A stretch of DNA of 64,000 nt from Tubulanus polymorphus (taxonomy: Eukaryota > Nemertea > Palaeonemertea > Tubulaniformes > Tubulanidae): assembly GCF_964204645.1 (NCBI RefSeq), contig NC_134025.1, forward strand, positions 16,582,001-16,646,000, given 5' to 3'. Of the stretch, positions 54,201-63,562 are shown in pieces. A program made the position numbers and the translations under genes. A model generated the notes under the pieces. That model was not told where the DNA came from, ran no database searches, and saw nothing but the letters and a program-made list of their open reading frames with translations. The first letter of the stretch is position 1. The number at the start of each line of letters is the position of its first letter.

Positions 54201-55366
54201 AATACCCTGAAAATATTAAATTCAAATCTAGAAATCTAGCATATTGTCCCGAACATAAAACTGTTAAACATGAAGAATTATCAAATTATCAAAAAAGAAT
54301 TAAACCCGAAAATCATATTCATACTGAAAAGTTAATGGTAACTCAAGAAGATAAATATAATTATGTACTACATTATAGAATGTTAAAATTCTATTTGAGA
54401 CAAGGAATGATATTAAAAAAAGTACATAGATATATTTCATTCAGTCAATCTAAATGGTTAGAAAAATATATAGATTTTAATACTACACAGAGAACTAAAT
54501 CTAAAACTGATTTTGAAAAAGATTTTTTTAAGTTAATGAATAATGCGTTCTATGGTAAGACTTGTGAAAATATTAGAAATAGAAATGATATTGAGTTAGT
54601 TAGTAATGGTAAAAGGATAAGGCATTTACAATCATATCCTAAGTTTATAGGTAACAGAATATTTGATGAAAATTTAGCAGCAGTTAAAATGAAAAGAACT
54701 TCAATGAAATTTAATAAACCAATTTATGTTGGAGCTGCAGTTTTAGAAATTTCAAAGCTATTGATGTATGAATTCTATTATAATGTATTACAACCTCATT
54801 TTGGAGAAAAGCATATAGAAATCTTATATTTCGATACTGACAGTTACATATTAAAGATAAAAACTAATAACATAACTGATGATTTAAAAACATTAAAACA
54901 TCATTTTGATTTCAGTAACTATCCAAAAAATCATGAATTGTTTACCAATGATAATAAAAAAGTTCCTGGGAAGTTTAAGGATGAATTAGGTGGTGAAGAA
55001 ATGATAGAGTTCATTGGTATTAGATCTAAAATGTATAGTTATAAAACTAAAACTCATGAAGCTAAAAAGTTAAAAGGAATTACCAAAAGCGTTGTTGAAA
55101 AGAATATTCATTTTAAAGATTACATCAATTGTATATTTAATGAAGAAGTTAGAAAACATAAAATGAAATGTTTAAGATCTGAGTACCACGAAATGTTTAT
55201 TGAAGAGATAGAGAAGATAAGTCTAAACCCATTTGATGATAAAAGATATATTTTAGATGATGGAATCCACACAGTCGCCTATGGTTGCAATTTAGATGAA
55301 TATATAAAATTCAAAAGAGAAGAAACAAAAGAAAATGAGATTATGAAAAGGATTCTAGCGTGTTAA
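51299..55366 (+). CDS. protein-primed DNA polymerase B (element C)
   Basis: 1,355 codons. The preferred start is the inner ATG at 51332 (MEANKYYC), the only start conserved in element A. Zinc fingers at about 18-40 (CPTCNINI...H...H), 77-102 (CDTCNQSF...H...H) and 440-463 (CRKCITKF...H...C). Exonuclease motif DFES at about 495. Endonuclease-VII-like zinc insertion (CYYCEKIF, VRDHDHLNGKFRGAAH, about 610-642). Exo II FHNLSGYDAH at about 657. Motif A IDANNLYG (912), motif B LMNNAFYGKT (1079), motif C YFDTDS (1177), without intein. All catalytic residues are present, so it looks functional. It would copy linear DNA using a protein primer. Confidence 0.95.
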   Translation: MFNFNKKFSIKMEANKYYCPTCNINIDKSQKARHNKTKTHLENKLKLEYKDDILETKLEELKNEKETYKCDTCNQSFSDKRYYKEHLKSISHIRNKNNDILGEDYFDNDNDKKQKTIKRIKNKLNNKRPYMEDVRNYINSLDNKKDIEITEAFKSDIGPAAIEFKFHKGKTIEENKKHLENMKEIIKIITDVEYPKISISSKVKFIKSEDKPIYNINSHSQHIISKQHIDDKLDKCYNEVKTKIEEKYFEGSGLIFDEIIFMTLHVYNTKYNKLTKSKPIDENNVSYYKEPDIEALSYIKLPFKTNAVINVQNEDDKCFLWAIISCLQPTEDITHSFRLTHYKPFENNYKIDKYPVIIKDIPKIERDNNLRINVFDLIKLPNTKGNNIKHYTLEPLYLSKDYDSKDVIDILYYENHYMWIKRIDLFFKSENDFDNKIYLCRKCITKFRTESALLNHKQLCDNHDYCKLVLPNEKDKVLEFKKYDYKNKVPFVIYGDFESLNKELTDKDRKDIYYKRKKLNSNESDYSEEPPKTNTIKKIHQSAAAFGLYIKSDYVELIESEYYNYRNENVINHFCDLLIEYEIRFSKLLNTNKEIIMTEEDKEEFVFADKCYYCEKIFNYKDKKVRDHDHLNGKFRGAAHENCNLQAKKINFVPVIFHNLSGYDAHLFIKQLCHKIEEINNEIEILNSNRLKDDKVSTYKFKMLAKTSENYISFQFGCLRFIDSYRFLSSSFDNLSKSLVDDELQILKQHYPNNDDFQLMRYKGAIPYSFYKSHNDFNITELLKEQFYDELKNEYVKDEVYNRTLNIWNHFEIKNHGQLVDLYLKSDVLLLTDIFERFRDVNLKYFNIDPCHCYSSPGLTWDCGLKFTDIKMDLLTNIDQLLLFEKSIRGGVSGVLGDRYFNVNDNPGYKLLYIDANNLYGWAMMEPQPYGMFEITEVLQIDKFDWKKRILDIADDSETGYFFVVDLEYPENIKFKSRNLAYCPEHKTVKHEELSNYQKRIKPENHIHTEKLMVTQEDKYNYVLHYRMLKFYLRQGMILKKVHRYISFSQSKWLEKYIDFNTTQRTKSKTDFEKDFFKLMNNAFYGKTCENIRNRNDIELVSNGKRIRHLQSYPKFIGNRIFDENLAAVKMKRTSMKFNKPIYVGAAVLEISKLLMYEFYYNVLQPHFGEKHIEILYFDTDSYILKIKTNNITDDLKTLKHHFDFSNYPKNHELFTNDNKKVPGKFKDELGGEEMIEFIGIRSKMYSYKTKTHEAKKLKGITKSVVEKNIHFKDYINCIFNEEVRKHKMKCLRSEYHEMFIEEIEKISLNPFDDKRYILDDGIHTVAYGCNLDEYIKFKREETKENEIMKRILAC

Positions 55367-55394
55367 TCAATTTCAATAAAAATGTGTATAATAA

Positions 55395-55736
55395 ATGGAG
55401 AGTAAACAAGTACACAGTGAATTCTTAGATAGAATTAAAGATACTTCAAGCGTCAAATCTGTAGATTATAAATTTAAAAAACTAACTGAGTTAACAATTC
55501 ACAAGAAATATTTAATTACTAACATTGAAACAATTACTAATAAATATGGAGATAAATTAGTAATTCATTTAGAATATGAAGGATTAAAAGGAAATAAATA
55601 TAAATTCAGAACTTATTTACCAGATAGATTTCATAGATTATCAAGTGAAGATTTAGAAGAATTATGTTCTGGTGATTTCTATTTCATATACAAAGGTAAG
55701 AATGAAAAAGGGCACCATGAAATAGATTTCGAATAA
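55395..55736 (+). CDS. OB-like small protein (element C)
   Basis: 113 residues; an intact homologue of 17434-17787. Pattern NKYGDKLVIHLEYEG, FRTYLPDRFHRLSSEDL, YKGKNEKGHHEIDFE. It lies 28 bases after the polymerase with an A-rich upstream region (TTTCAATAAAAATGTGTATA). Its pairing with the polymerase supports a replication role, such as single-strand binding; this is inferred. Confidence 0.75.
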   Translation: MESKQVHSEFLDRIKDTSSVKSVDYKFKKLTELTIHKKYLITNIETITNKYGDKLVIHLEYEGLKGNKYKFRTYLPDRFHRLSSEDLEELCSGDFYFIYKGKNEKGHHEIDFE

Positions 55737-55753
55737 GAAAATATGTAAAATAA

Positions 55754-56515
55754 ATGGCGGAATTAAAAGAATACAGAATATTTGTAGATTCTAGAAAACT
55801 TACAAATTATAAATCACATTATTTATTAGTACAATTAGACAGAGAATTCAAAAATTGTGTAGATTTAAAATTAGTTAATATAAGTTTATGTAATTCTTTT
55901 TACAATATATCGAATAAAACTATTGAACATAGAGCTTTTTTAATTTTTAATAAAAATAAAAATGAATGGGTCTATATATATTTAAAACCAGGGTTATATA
56001 ATTTAGATACATTGGCACAAGAAATTAATAGAAAAGCCTGGCACAAATTAGGTAGTAGTTCTGGGTTTAGTATTAGATTTTTAAAAAGTGAGAGTTCTGA
56101 TAGAATAAAGATAAGGTTGTCTAATAGTGAAAAACATAAATTTATGGTAAAAAAACCTATAGCTAAACTGTTAGGAATTCTTCCAGATAGATCTTTTACA
56201 AATATTGACGCTACTACACCAAACTTAATACCTTACACACATTTTTATATTTATTGCAATTTAATTGATCCTACAAAAACATTCGAAGCAACTAAAGATA
56301 TAACTTGTAATTCTGGTTTACTAAACATTTTACCATTGAAGAATGTTAAAGAATTTGGAACGCAAATAAATCATAATTTAACAGAATGTGATTTCAAACC
56401 ATGCATTCCTCGTTTTAATAATTTTAGATTAGAAATTAGAAATCATAATGGATACTTAATTGATTTAAATAATTTCCCTGTAATTTATGAATTAGTTATA
56501 AGATGTAGAGAGTAA
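55754..56515 (+). CDS. 253-aa conserved virion-type protein (element C)
   Basis: Intact. MAELKEYRIFVDSRKL, LDREFKNCVDLKLVNISLCN, KPGLYNLDTLAQEINRKAW, VKKPIAKLLGI, and C-terminal LVIRCRE. Strand-rich with no transmembrane segment. Its length is in the range of Polinton minor (penton) capsid proteins, and position next to structural genes fits that. This is a hypothesis; no motif proves it. Homologues: frameshifted in B (38136-38934) and truncated in A (17811-18310). Confidence 0.7.
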   Translation: MAELKEYRIFVDSRKLTNYKSHYLLVQLDREFKNCVDLKLVNISLCNSFYNISNKTIEHRAFLIFNKNKNEWVYIYLKPGLYNLDTLAQEINRKAWHKLGSSSGFSIRFLKSESSDRIKIRLSNSEKHKFMVKKPIAKLLGILPDRSFTNIDATTPNLIPYTHFYIYCNLIDPTKTFEATKDITCNSGLLNILPLKNVKEFGTQINHNLTECDFKPCIPRFNNFRLEIRNHNGYLIDLNNFPVIYELVIRCRE

Positions 56516-56532
56516 TTTTTTTCACTATATAA

Positions 56533-56874
56533 ATGAATATAACTGTTGGCCCGAGTATATGTTTTGGGTTTGATTTTAAACATGGTAAAGAAATGAGAAT
56601 TAAACTAAATGATGTAATTACTGATATAAAAAGTAAATTATTTAACAATGCGTCAATGATTGATAAAGAAAAGTATAATATAGAAAAAGTAATTGATTTA
56701 ATTAAATCACCTTTAGAATATTATGAATTAAATGAAGATGGAATTATTGAAGATATTAAAAACATATTATCCAAAATATATGATAATCATAAAACTAGTA
56801 ATGAAATAAATGTTGAAATAATCATAAATAAGTTAACTAAATATTTTGAAGATAGTAATTTTTTTGATAAATAA
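56533..56874 (+). CDS. 113-aa protein, variable middle (element C)
   Basis: MNITVGPSICFGFDFK is shared with 38951-39304, as is the end (INVEIIINKLTKYFEDSNFF). The middle is largely different. Upstream TAATTTTTTTCACTATATAA. Unknown function. Confidence 0.7.
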   Translation: MNITVGPSICFGFDFKHGKEMRIKLNDVITDIKSKLFNNASMIDKEKYNIEKVIDLIKSPLEYYELNEDGIIEDIKNILSKIYDNHKTSNEINVEIIINKLTKYFEDSNFFDK

Positions 56875-57096
56875 ATGAGTGATAATAAGTGGATAATAAC
56901 TGGATTATATAATGGCGCATTACTATCAGTTGGAACGGTTGGTTATTCAATGGTATTAAAAAAAGTATTCAAAATGGGAAGTGTTAATGTTGATAGATTT
57001 GATATAAATGATATTTTAAAATTAACATTAGCAGTTACTTTATCTAATTTAACTATTGATTATTTAGAAAAACAAAAATATATTCCTCCCATATAA
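56875..57096 (+). CDS. 73-aa conserved membrane protein (element C)
   Basis: The protein is identical to 39308-39529. It starts directly after the stop of the previous gene (GATAAATAAATGAG). Two hydrophobic stretches. Unknown function. Confidence 0.75.
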   Translation: MSDNKWIITGLYNGALLSVGTVGYSMVLKKVFKMGSVNVDRFDINDILKLTLAVTLSNLTIDYLEKQKYIPPI

Positions 57097-57120
57097 ATGC
57101 ATAATTTTTTTGCTAAATAA

Positions 57121-57543
57121 ATGGCTTCTGCAATTATAACTATTATAGGATCGGCAATTGTTAACGCTTTAGCATTTACTGGTGGTGGATATTTATTTAA
57201 ACATATTGATAAAAATAGTTCATTAGGAGAACAAAGAAGACATAACTTAGCGTTAGAGAAATACAATAAAGCTGCAGAAGAATATAGAGAAAAACGACAA
57301 AACTATATGGATTACATCAATAAAGAATTATATGATCAGAAGATTTCACATAGAGATTTTCAATCAGTTGATGATGCAATGAGTTTATATAACGCAGTAA
57401 CAAATAAAGAAAAATTACATCTATACACACCTAAATTATCAGATTATTATACCCCAAGTAAAGAACAACAGAAATATGAAATAATTTGGATTTTAGGTGG
57501 AACAGTTATTGTTATATTTGTAGCATATAAGTTTACTAATTAG
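57121..57543 (+). CDS. 140-aa conserved protein with two hydrophobic ends (element C)
   Basis: One residue differs from 39555-39977 (LYTPKLS against LYKPKLS). N-terminal NALAFTGGGYLF, charged helix, C-terminal transmembrane GGTVIVIFVAYKF. Upstream AATTTTTTTGCTAAATAAAT. Confidence 0.75.
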   Translation: MASAIITIIGSAIVNALAFTGGGYLFKHIDKNSSLGEQRRHNLALEKYNKAAEEYREKRQNYMDYINKELYDQKISHRDFQSVDDAMSLYNAVTNKEKLHLYTPKLSDYYTPSKEQQKYEIIWILGGTVIVIFVAYKFTN

Positions 57544-57561
57544 TAATTTTTTTCTAAATAA

Positions 57562-57996
57562 ATGGAAGATAAAGTTGATAGTATTGATATTATTCCTCAT
57601 GATATAAATAAAACTAAATTAAAAACATATTTAGAAAAACAAATATTAGAATTTGAAAGTGACTTAAAGATAAAAAAGAAAAAATATTTAAAAAGTAAAA
57701 TTATATATTATTTGATTATAAGTGGTTCGGTTACAATTAGTTCTGTAATAACATTTCTAGCAATATTCAGCCCATTAACACCTTTAGCTATATCAATTGG
57801 TGTATTAGGATTAAGTTCAAGTGTTTTAACTGGTATAAGTTCAAAATTAAATATAAAAAGTAATAAAGAAAAAATAAAATCTAATATAAAAGAAATTAAT
57901 AAATTAAAGAACACACTAGATTATATAATAAGTTTAAATGGCCATATAACAGTTGAAGAACAAGATAAATTATTAAAAGAATTAATAAATTATTAA
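57562..57996 (+). CDS. 144-aa two-helix membrane protein (element C)
   Basis: Near-identical to 39997-40431. Two closely spaced hydrophobic segments between lysine-rich helices suggest a membrane hairpin. Upstream TAATTTTTTTCTAAATAAAT. Confidence 0.75.
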   Translation: MEDKVDSIDIIPHDINKTKLKTYLEKQILEFESDLKIKKKKYLKSKIIYYLIISGSVTISSVITFLAIFSPLTPLAISIGVLGLSSSVLTGISSKLNIKSNKEKIKSNIKEINKLKNTLDYIISLNGHITVEEQDKLLKELINY

Positions 57997-58013
57997 TTTT
58001 TTTAATTATATAA

Positions 58014-59402
58014 ATGGTAGATAGTTTTCCAAAAGCTTTCCAATACAATAAATCAATTAAATATAATATTCCAGCAATAGATTTTAATAAAGATATTACA
58101 TATAGAAATGAAGTTTTAGATTCATTAACTAATTTAGAAATTTATGTTACTGAAACTAATAATTTTAATGCAAAGATGGAAAATATATTTCATATATATT
58201 TAATTAATTTTTAAAAATTGAAAGATGAAAAACAATGGTTATTAAAATCTAATATGAAGTATTGGCAGAATCAATTAAATTTTGCTGTTTATTGTGCAAC
58301 AACAGGTTGTGGAATTAGTTGGAATGATCATTTGAATAATTCTAAATATAAACTAATTCAAAGTTTATTTAGATTTCATACATACTTTCAAATCAGAATA
58401 ATATTAAATGAATTAGTGTGCGCTTTACCAGGATCTAGGTATTTCAAAGAATTAGATAATAATATTAATTTATCTAAGTTTTATAAGATTTGCAATGAAT
58501 TTAATATAGATATAAATAATTCTGATTTTAGAACAAAAATTGGAACAATAAGATCACTTCCATGCCCTAGAAAGATTGCAGAATATTGTGCACTTCCCAT
58601 ACCATCTAATAGTTTTTATAATATCTATAATAATAAATTAGGTTATGGTAAAATAGAAACAAAGGATTTAGAAACATTAAATTTCAATAAATTACCGAAA
58701 TTTTACGATAATTTAAAACAAGAAAACAATAATGGTTGGGTTTATTTCATTTTAGAAAATAGTGAAGGTTTTACTAAATCAGGTATAGAAAGAATAAATC
58801 AATCTATTAGAATTTATTTGATATGTATTTTAGGCGCTCAAGTTGAAACAAGATCACCGATAATTGGAAATTTAAATACATCATTCGATACACAAAAACA
58901 ATTTAAAGTTTTATTTGAAGATTCCATACATAATGATAAAAATAGATCGATTCCAGAAAACATTATAAGATATCAAAATTATTTAGATAAATCACATATT
59001 AGATTAAATTATTGTATAGGTCCTAATCTATTAATTATTTCTAATGATTTAGTATTAAAGATGGGAAACATAATTGGTTATAATAATCTAATTAAAACCG
59101 CAACAATAAATAATTCATTTGGATTGAATGATATAAATAAAAAGATTATCACTGCTCCAAAATTAATGGAAGGTGAAAAAAATAAAAAACATATTCAATC
59201 AACAGAAACTAAAACTAAGAATATTAAATTAAATAATGATTCTAAAATAAAAGATTACAATACATCAGAAGATATAAAAACTGATAAAATTCAACATGAT
59301 ATAATTAAACTAAATGACGATAATAAATCCCATGAAAATACTAAATTAGCTATAACTTGTATAGGAATTGTAATCGGAGGAATATTATATTTTAAATTTT
59401 AA
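58014..59402 (+). pseudogene. ~460-aa anchored protein with one in-frame stop (element C)
   Basis: Starts MVDSFPKAFQYNKS. A TAA at 58212-58214 splits it in the same frame, in a region that is rearranged relative to B. The rest, from about 58218, reads LKSNMKYWQNQLNFAVYCAT through to the C-terminal anchor AITCIGIVIGGILYFKF. A longer middle segment (IGTIRSLPCPRKIAEYCALP and following, about 58540-58730) replaces the shorter B version. It could be a dead gene, or a second start at 58218 or later could make a shorter protein. Confidence 0.7.
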
Positions 59403-59418
59403 TTTTTTTATTATGTAA

Positions 59419-61134
59419 ATGGATGTAGAAGGTGGAGAAGATTATGAAATGGGAGAAATGGGAAATAATAATGAAGGATATATTGATGATGATTATAATG
59501 ATGCAGAAACTAATATTGATAATGATGATGAATCAGCATATAATACTAATTTAGGTGAAGATGATGATTATGATGATGATTATGATGATGATCCCGAATT
59601 ACGTGAAAAATTAAATAAATATTTAAAAGCTCCTGAAATTGGTAGAATTTCAACTAGAAGAGAAAGAAAAGAATTTATGGAACTATTAGAAAAACAACAA
59701 GAAAAATATCCTGATAAACCTATGGAATTATATAAAATGAAATCTAGAGTAACAGATACAATTGTTAACGAATTATTACCAACAGTTGTAATAGATGAAA
59801 TTGATTCAGAAGGTGTTGTAGAACAAATTTTTAAAGATGACCCATATTTCACAAATAATTTAGAATTTAAAAATGATTCATGGTATTATAATGTTAATTT
59901 AAATAACACAATTGTATCAATTCAATTATCTAAAATGGGTCAAGAAAATATTTATGAACCTGAAATGCGAGCAACATCTACAATTGAAGGTTCAAAAGGT
60001 GGTAGAGAATTTCTCAGAATTATATGGAATGCACTCGATAGAGTAAATGAAGAAGAACCAATTCCTAATATTGATATAAACAAATATTCACCATTTAAAA
60101 ATCCAAATCCAAATCCTACTGATTTTGATCCAGAAATGGAAGAGAATAGAAATCGATTAGATAAATTGAGATCTTCAACACCCGAAACATCGAGAAGAGA
60201 CACTCAACCAATTGATAATTATTCAAGTCAATTACAATTAGAAAAACAAATTGATAGATTAAGAGATTCAGAAGAACTGATGAATAGTATATCAGATACA
60301 TCTGGTTCTGAAACTGGAATAAATCGACTGCAATATTTACTAGAAAAAGGATTTCTTAATTTAACTGATGCAGAATTAGAAACATTTCCTGAACAAATAC
60401 GTAGAGAAATTAAAGGTATACAAGTATCAGCTGATGAAATTGCTAATATTAAGATGAGATTTTCTAAAATAACCATGTTAGAAAAAGAATTAGTTAATGT
60501 AGATGAAGAATTAAAACAATTAGAATTAAATAGAGATCATCAAGTAGTTTATGAAGCTGATTATGAAAGCAGAAAGTTAGCTTTAGTAAAAGAAATAGAT
60601 GATTTAGAATATAACATAAAATTACAAAAAGAAGAAAGAGATATATTATTAAAATCATATGATCTTAATCATATTAAAAAATTAAAAGTTATTTTTAAAG
60701 ATTTGTTGATAAAACCAGATTCTGAAATATCATTAAAAGACAGAATAAAGTTATTATTTAAGTTAGAAGGAATAACAATTCTTTCAATTCTAACAGCTGT
60801 AACTATGTTATTTACAACAATTGGTTTAGCAATATCAAATGCTTTAAAATCTACTCCTACTCCCACTCCCAATAAACCAGATAAACCTCCAGGTAATAAT
60901 TCTATACAAGATAAAGTTAAGGATGGTTTAAAAAAATTAGCAAAATATTTATGGGAACTATCAAAGAAATCTGCTGCAGCATTGCCAGGAGTTATTGCAT
61001 CAATTGTTGGTTTTATATTGAAATCTGCAGGAAACATTCTTAACTTTGCTGCTGAACATATTATTTTATTTTTAATTACAGTTGTAAGTGCTATTATTTT
61101 TGGGTTAGTAAATATGATATCAAAAAATAAATAA
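59419..61134 (+). CDS. 571-aa acidic/coiled-coil protein with hydrophobic tail (element C)
   Basis: Intact. The N-terminus is very acidic (DDDYDDDYDDDPELREKL), the middle is charged with coiled-coil segments (about 320-410), and the C-terminal ~150 residues are conserved in all three elements: TILSILTAVTMLFTTIGLAI, a proline linker (TPTPTPNKPDKPPG), LAKYLWELSKKSAAALPGVI, and LFLITVVSAIIFGLVNM. The mixture of amphipathic and hydrophobic helices suggests a membrane-active or internal virion protein. Upstream TTAATTTTTTTATTATGTAA. Confidence 0.75.
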   Translation: MDVEGGEDYEMGEMGNNNEGYIDDDYNDAETNIDNDDESAYNTNLGEDDDYDDDYDDDPELREKLNKYLKAPEIGRISTRRERKEFMELLEKQQEKYPDKPMELYKMKSRVTDTIVNELLPTVVIDEIDSEGVVEQIFKDDPYFTNNLEFKNDSWYYNVNLNNTIVSIQLSKMGQENIYEPEMRATSTIEGSKGGREFLRIIWNALDRVNEEEPIPNIDINKYSPFKNPNPNPTDFDPEMEENRNRLDKLRSSTPETSRRDTQPIDNYSSQLQLEKQIDRLRDSEELMNSISDTSGSETGINRLQYLLEKGFLNLTDAELETFPEQIRREIKGIQVSADEIANIKMRFSKITMLEKELVNVDEELKQLELNRDHQVVYEADYESRKLALVKEIDDLEYNIKLQKEERDILLKSYDLNHIKKLKVIFKDLLIKPDSEISLKDRIKLLFKLEGITILSILTAVTMLFTTIGLAISNALKSTPTPTPNKPDKPPGNNSIQDKVKDGLKKLAKYLWELSKKSAAALPGVIASIVGFILKSAGNILNFAAEHIILFLITVVSAIIFGLVNMISKNK

Positions 61135-61154
61135 TTAATTTTTTTGTTAAATAA

Positions 61155-62402
61155 ATGAGTGGGAGTTATATCAATCCTTCTAAGAATCATAGAATATCTA
61201 ATGCTATTAAAGCAGAAAGATCACATCATATAATTACTCATAACCCTTCAAATATTAATCCCGATGAAACTTCATACGTTAGAATCCCTCGATTAACACA
61301 AAATACTTTTTATGTTCCAAATAGTATTTATTTATCAGCCGATATAAAAGTAATCGGTAATAATAATAATTATGTCGTTGATAATGTTGGAAGATATTTG
61401 ATTAAAAAATTAACTATAAAGATTGGTCCGGAAACAGTTTTCTCATTAGATGATTATAATTTATTTATGCATTATAAAGATTTATGGTTAACTAAAGAAA
61501 ATAGAAATAATATGATATTTCAAGGAATTCAATCAGAAAACCAAAATAAATTAAGATCAGAAGCTAATAGCGCAATATTAACAAATGATGTAGATAAATT
61601 GATAAAAAGTATATATGGAAGCAAATATAAAATTCCATTAGACTTTGAATTGATAAATAATAATGCACCTTTATATAAATACGCAATTCAAGAAGATATT
61701 ATATTCGAAATAACATTTGCTCCTGTAAATGAAATTGTATTATCTAGCGTTAATAAAGATATGAGTTATAAATTATCGAATATATGTTTAGAAAATGATA
61801 CAGTAACTGATGAAAATATTTCAAGTATAATTCAAACTCAATACAATCAAGGATTTTCATTATTATATGATTATATTGATAAATTTAAAACTGTAACTAT
61901 TAATGCAAATGATGAAATAATTAATGAGAATATTAACTTTCCTAGAAGATCTATTAAAGGTATATTAATATTTTTTACCATTGGAACGTATACTAATGGC
62001 GCAATAAATGTTGACAATTATTATAATCCTGAAATATCAAAAGTAGAAATAACTATTGAAGGTATAGCGAATAAAATATTTTGTCAAGGAATGAGAATGA
62101 TAGATCAATGGGTAGAAATTAGAAAACATTTTATGAATGAAAAAGTAAAATCATCTGAAAATTGTAACATTAATCAAATTGATTATTATACCGGTAATAA
62201 ATATGCATTATGGTTAGATTTTAGAACAACTGAAGATAACTTATTACATGGTTCTGGAAAAAAACTACAGAACACTAAAGATGGAATACAATTATTCATG
62301 AAAAAGAAAAAAGGAAGCTTAAATTTTAAAATGCATATTTATATTATATCTGACGCGCAATTAAATATTGTAAATTCACAATTAGATAGTGTTATGTATT
62401 AA
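61155..62402 (+). CDS. probable major capsid protein (element C)
   Basis: 415 residues, intact, more than 90% identical to 43261-44508. Conserved segments YVRIPRLTQNTFYVPNSIYL, VDNVGRYLIKKLTIKIGPET, YKIPLDFELINNNAP, LHGSGKKLQNTKDGIQLF, ISDAQLNIVNSQLDS. Double-jelly-roll capsid identity is inferred from context and recollection of the family. Upstream TTAATTTTTTTGTTAAATAA, as in A and B. Confidence 0.7.
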   Translation: MSGSYINPSKNHRISNAIKAERSHHIITHNPSNINPDETSYVRIPRLTQNTFYVPNSIYLSADIKVIGNNNNYVVDNVGRYLIKKLTIKIGPETVFSLDDYNLFMHYKDLWLTKENRNNMIFQGIQSENQNKLRSEANSAILTNDVDKLIKSIYGSKYKIPLDFELINNNAPLYKYAIQEDIIFEITFAPVNEIVLSSVNKDMSYKLSNICLENDTVTDENISSIIQTQYNQGFSLLYDYIDKFKTVTINANDEIINENINFPRRSIKGILIFFTIGTYTNGAINVDNYYNPEISKVEITIEGIANKIFCQGMRMIDQWVEIRKHFMNEKVKSSENCNINQIDYYTGNKYALWLDFRTTEDNLLHGSGKKLQNTKDGIQLFMKKKKGSLNFKMHIYIISDAQLNIVNSQLDSVMY

Positions 62403-62434
62403 AATTTTAACTTTAATAAAAAATCTTATATTAA

Positions 62435-63562
62435 ATGGAAGGTGGAATATATGAAATACAAACTCCAAGTGAAATGATATCAGATATATATTATATATTA
62501 CCTTATGATGAATACAGTAAGTATTTTGGAGATTACTTTAATCAATTCAAATATAGAATAAGTAAAATAAAAGATAATATTGAATATAAAATAGAAGATA
62601 ATATTGAAACTAAAATAGAAGATAAGAATGATATTGAATATAAAATAGAAGATGTAACAGCATCTACATCTTATAATATACCCTCTACATATGATATTGA
62701 ATCAAAAAAGACAAATGAAAAATATTGTGACGTATGTAAACAGTATAAAAGTTATAAGAATTGGGCAACTCATCTTAATTCACTCAAGCATGAGAAAAAT
62801 AAGAATAAGATTTTAAATGAATTGAATAATGATAGTGAAATTGATAATGATAATGTTAAAGAAGATAAATATTGTGAAGAATGTGATAAATATATAAGTC
62901 GTAGTAATTTTTCAAAACATAAATTAACACAGATACATTTGGATAATATAGAAAGAAATATATGTGAAAAGTGTAATGTTGTTGTATTACCTAAAGATAG
63001 AATTAAACATGATAATTCTTTTGAACATACAATAAAAGCTGCTGATTTAAATTACCTTTATAGAGTACCAACTGTATTTTTTGATATCGAAAATAATGAT
63101 CATAGGAAATTATATAGATCAATTTTTATCGATTATGTAAGAAATAATCCAAAACAAGTATTATCAGATATTAAAATTGGTCGGACGCTTATAAAAATTG
63201 ATCTAAATAATTATTGGGGTATATATTATTTCATCAAATTTAAAAGGAGAGATTTTTTAACAGAATTGAAAAAAGTTGCTGCTAATGATAATATAAGTGA
63301 TAACTTTGATGAAATAATTCAATACTATAGTTATGAAGATTTTTCACAGGATGTTATAAATAAAATAAGAAATGAAGCAAAAAATGAATATAAAAATATA
63401 AGTGAAGACAAATTAAACCAATATATTTATTTAACTTATGAATTCTTTGTTAAGGGTTTGAATGGTAATGGTTATCATTTTAAACTATTAGGTGAAAGAA
63501 GATCACAAGAATTAAGAGTTGCATGGCGCAAATTGTTTTTAGAATTAGAATCAGAAAAGTAA
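62435..63562 (+). CDS. multi-zinc-finger protein (element C)
   Basis: 375 residues. A short N-terminus shared with 23679 (MEGG-IY), a charged repeat (IEYKIEDNIETKIEDKNDI), then three C2H2-like fingers: CDVCKQYKS...H...H (about 99-120), CEECDKYIS...H...H (about 148-170), CEKCNVVVL...H...H (about 177-197). The C-terminal domain is unrecognised (VPTVFFDIENNDHRKLYRSI, LRVAWRKLFLELES). Upstream is the A-rich class (TTTAATAAAAAATC then TATTAAATGG). Likely nucleic-acid binding; it could regulate the element. Confidence 0.7.
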   Translation: MEGGIYEIQTPSEMISDIYYILPYDEYSKYFGDYFNQFKYRISKIKDNIEYKIEDNIETKIEDKNDIEYKIEDVTASTSYNIPSTYDIESKKTNEKYCDVCKQYKSYKNWATHLNSLKHEKNKNKILNELNNDSEIDNDNVKEDKYCEECDKYISRSNFSKHKLTQIHLDNIERNICEKCNVVVLPKDRIKHDNSFEHTIKAADLNYLYRVPTVFFDIENNDHRKLYRSIFIDYVRNNPKQVLSDIKIGRTLIKIDLNNYWGIYYFIKFKRRDFLTELKKVAANDNISDNFDEIIQYYSYEDFSQDVINKIRNEAKNEYKNISEDKLNQYIYLTYEFFVKGLNGNGYHFKLLGERRSQELRVAWRKLFLELESEK

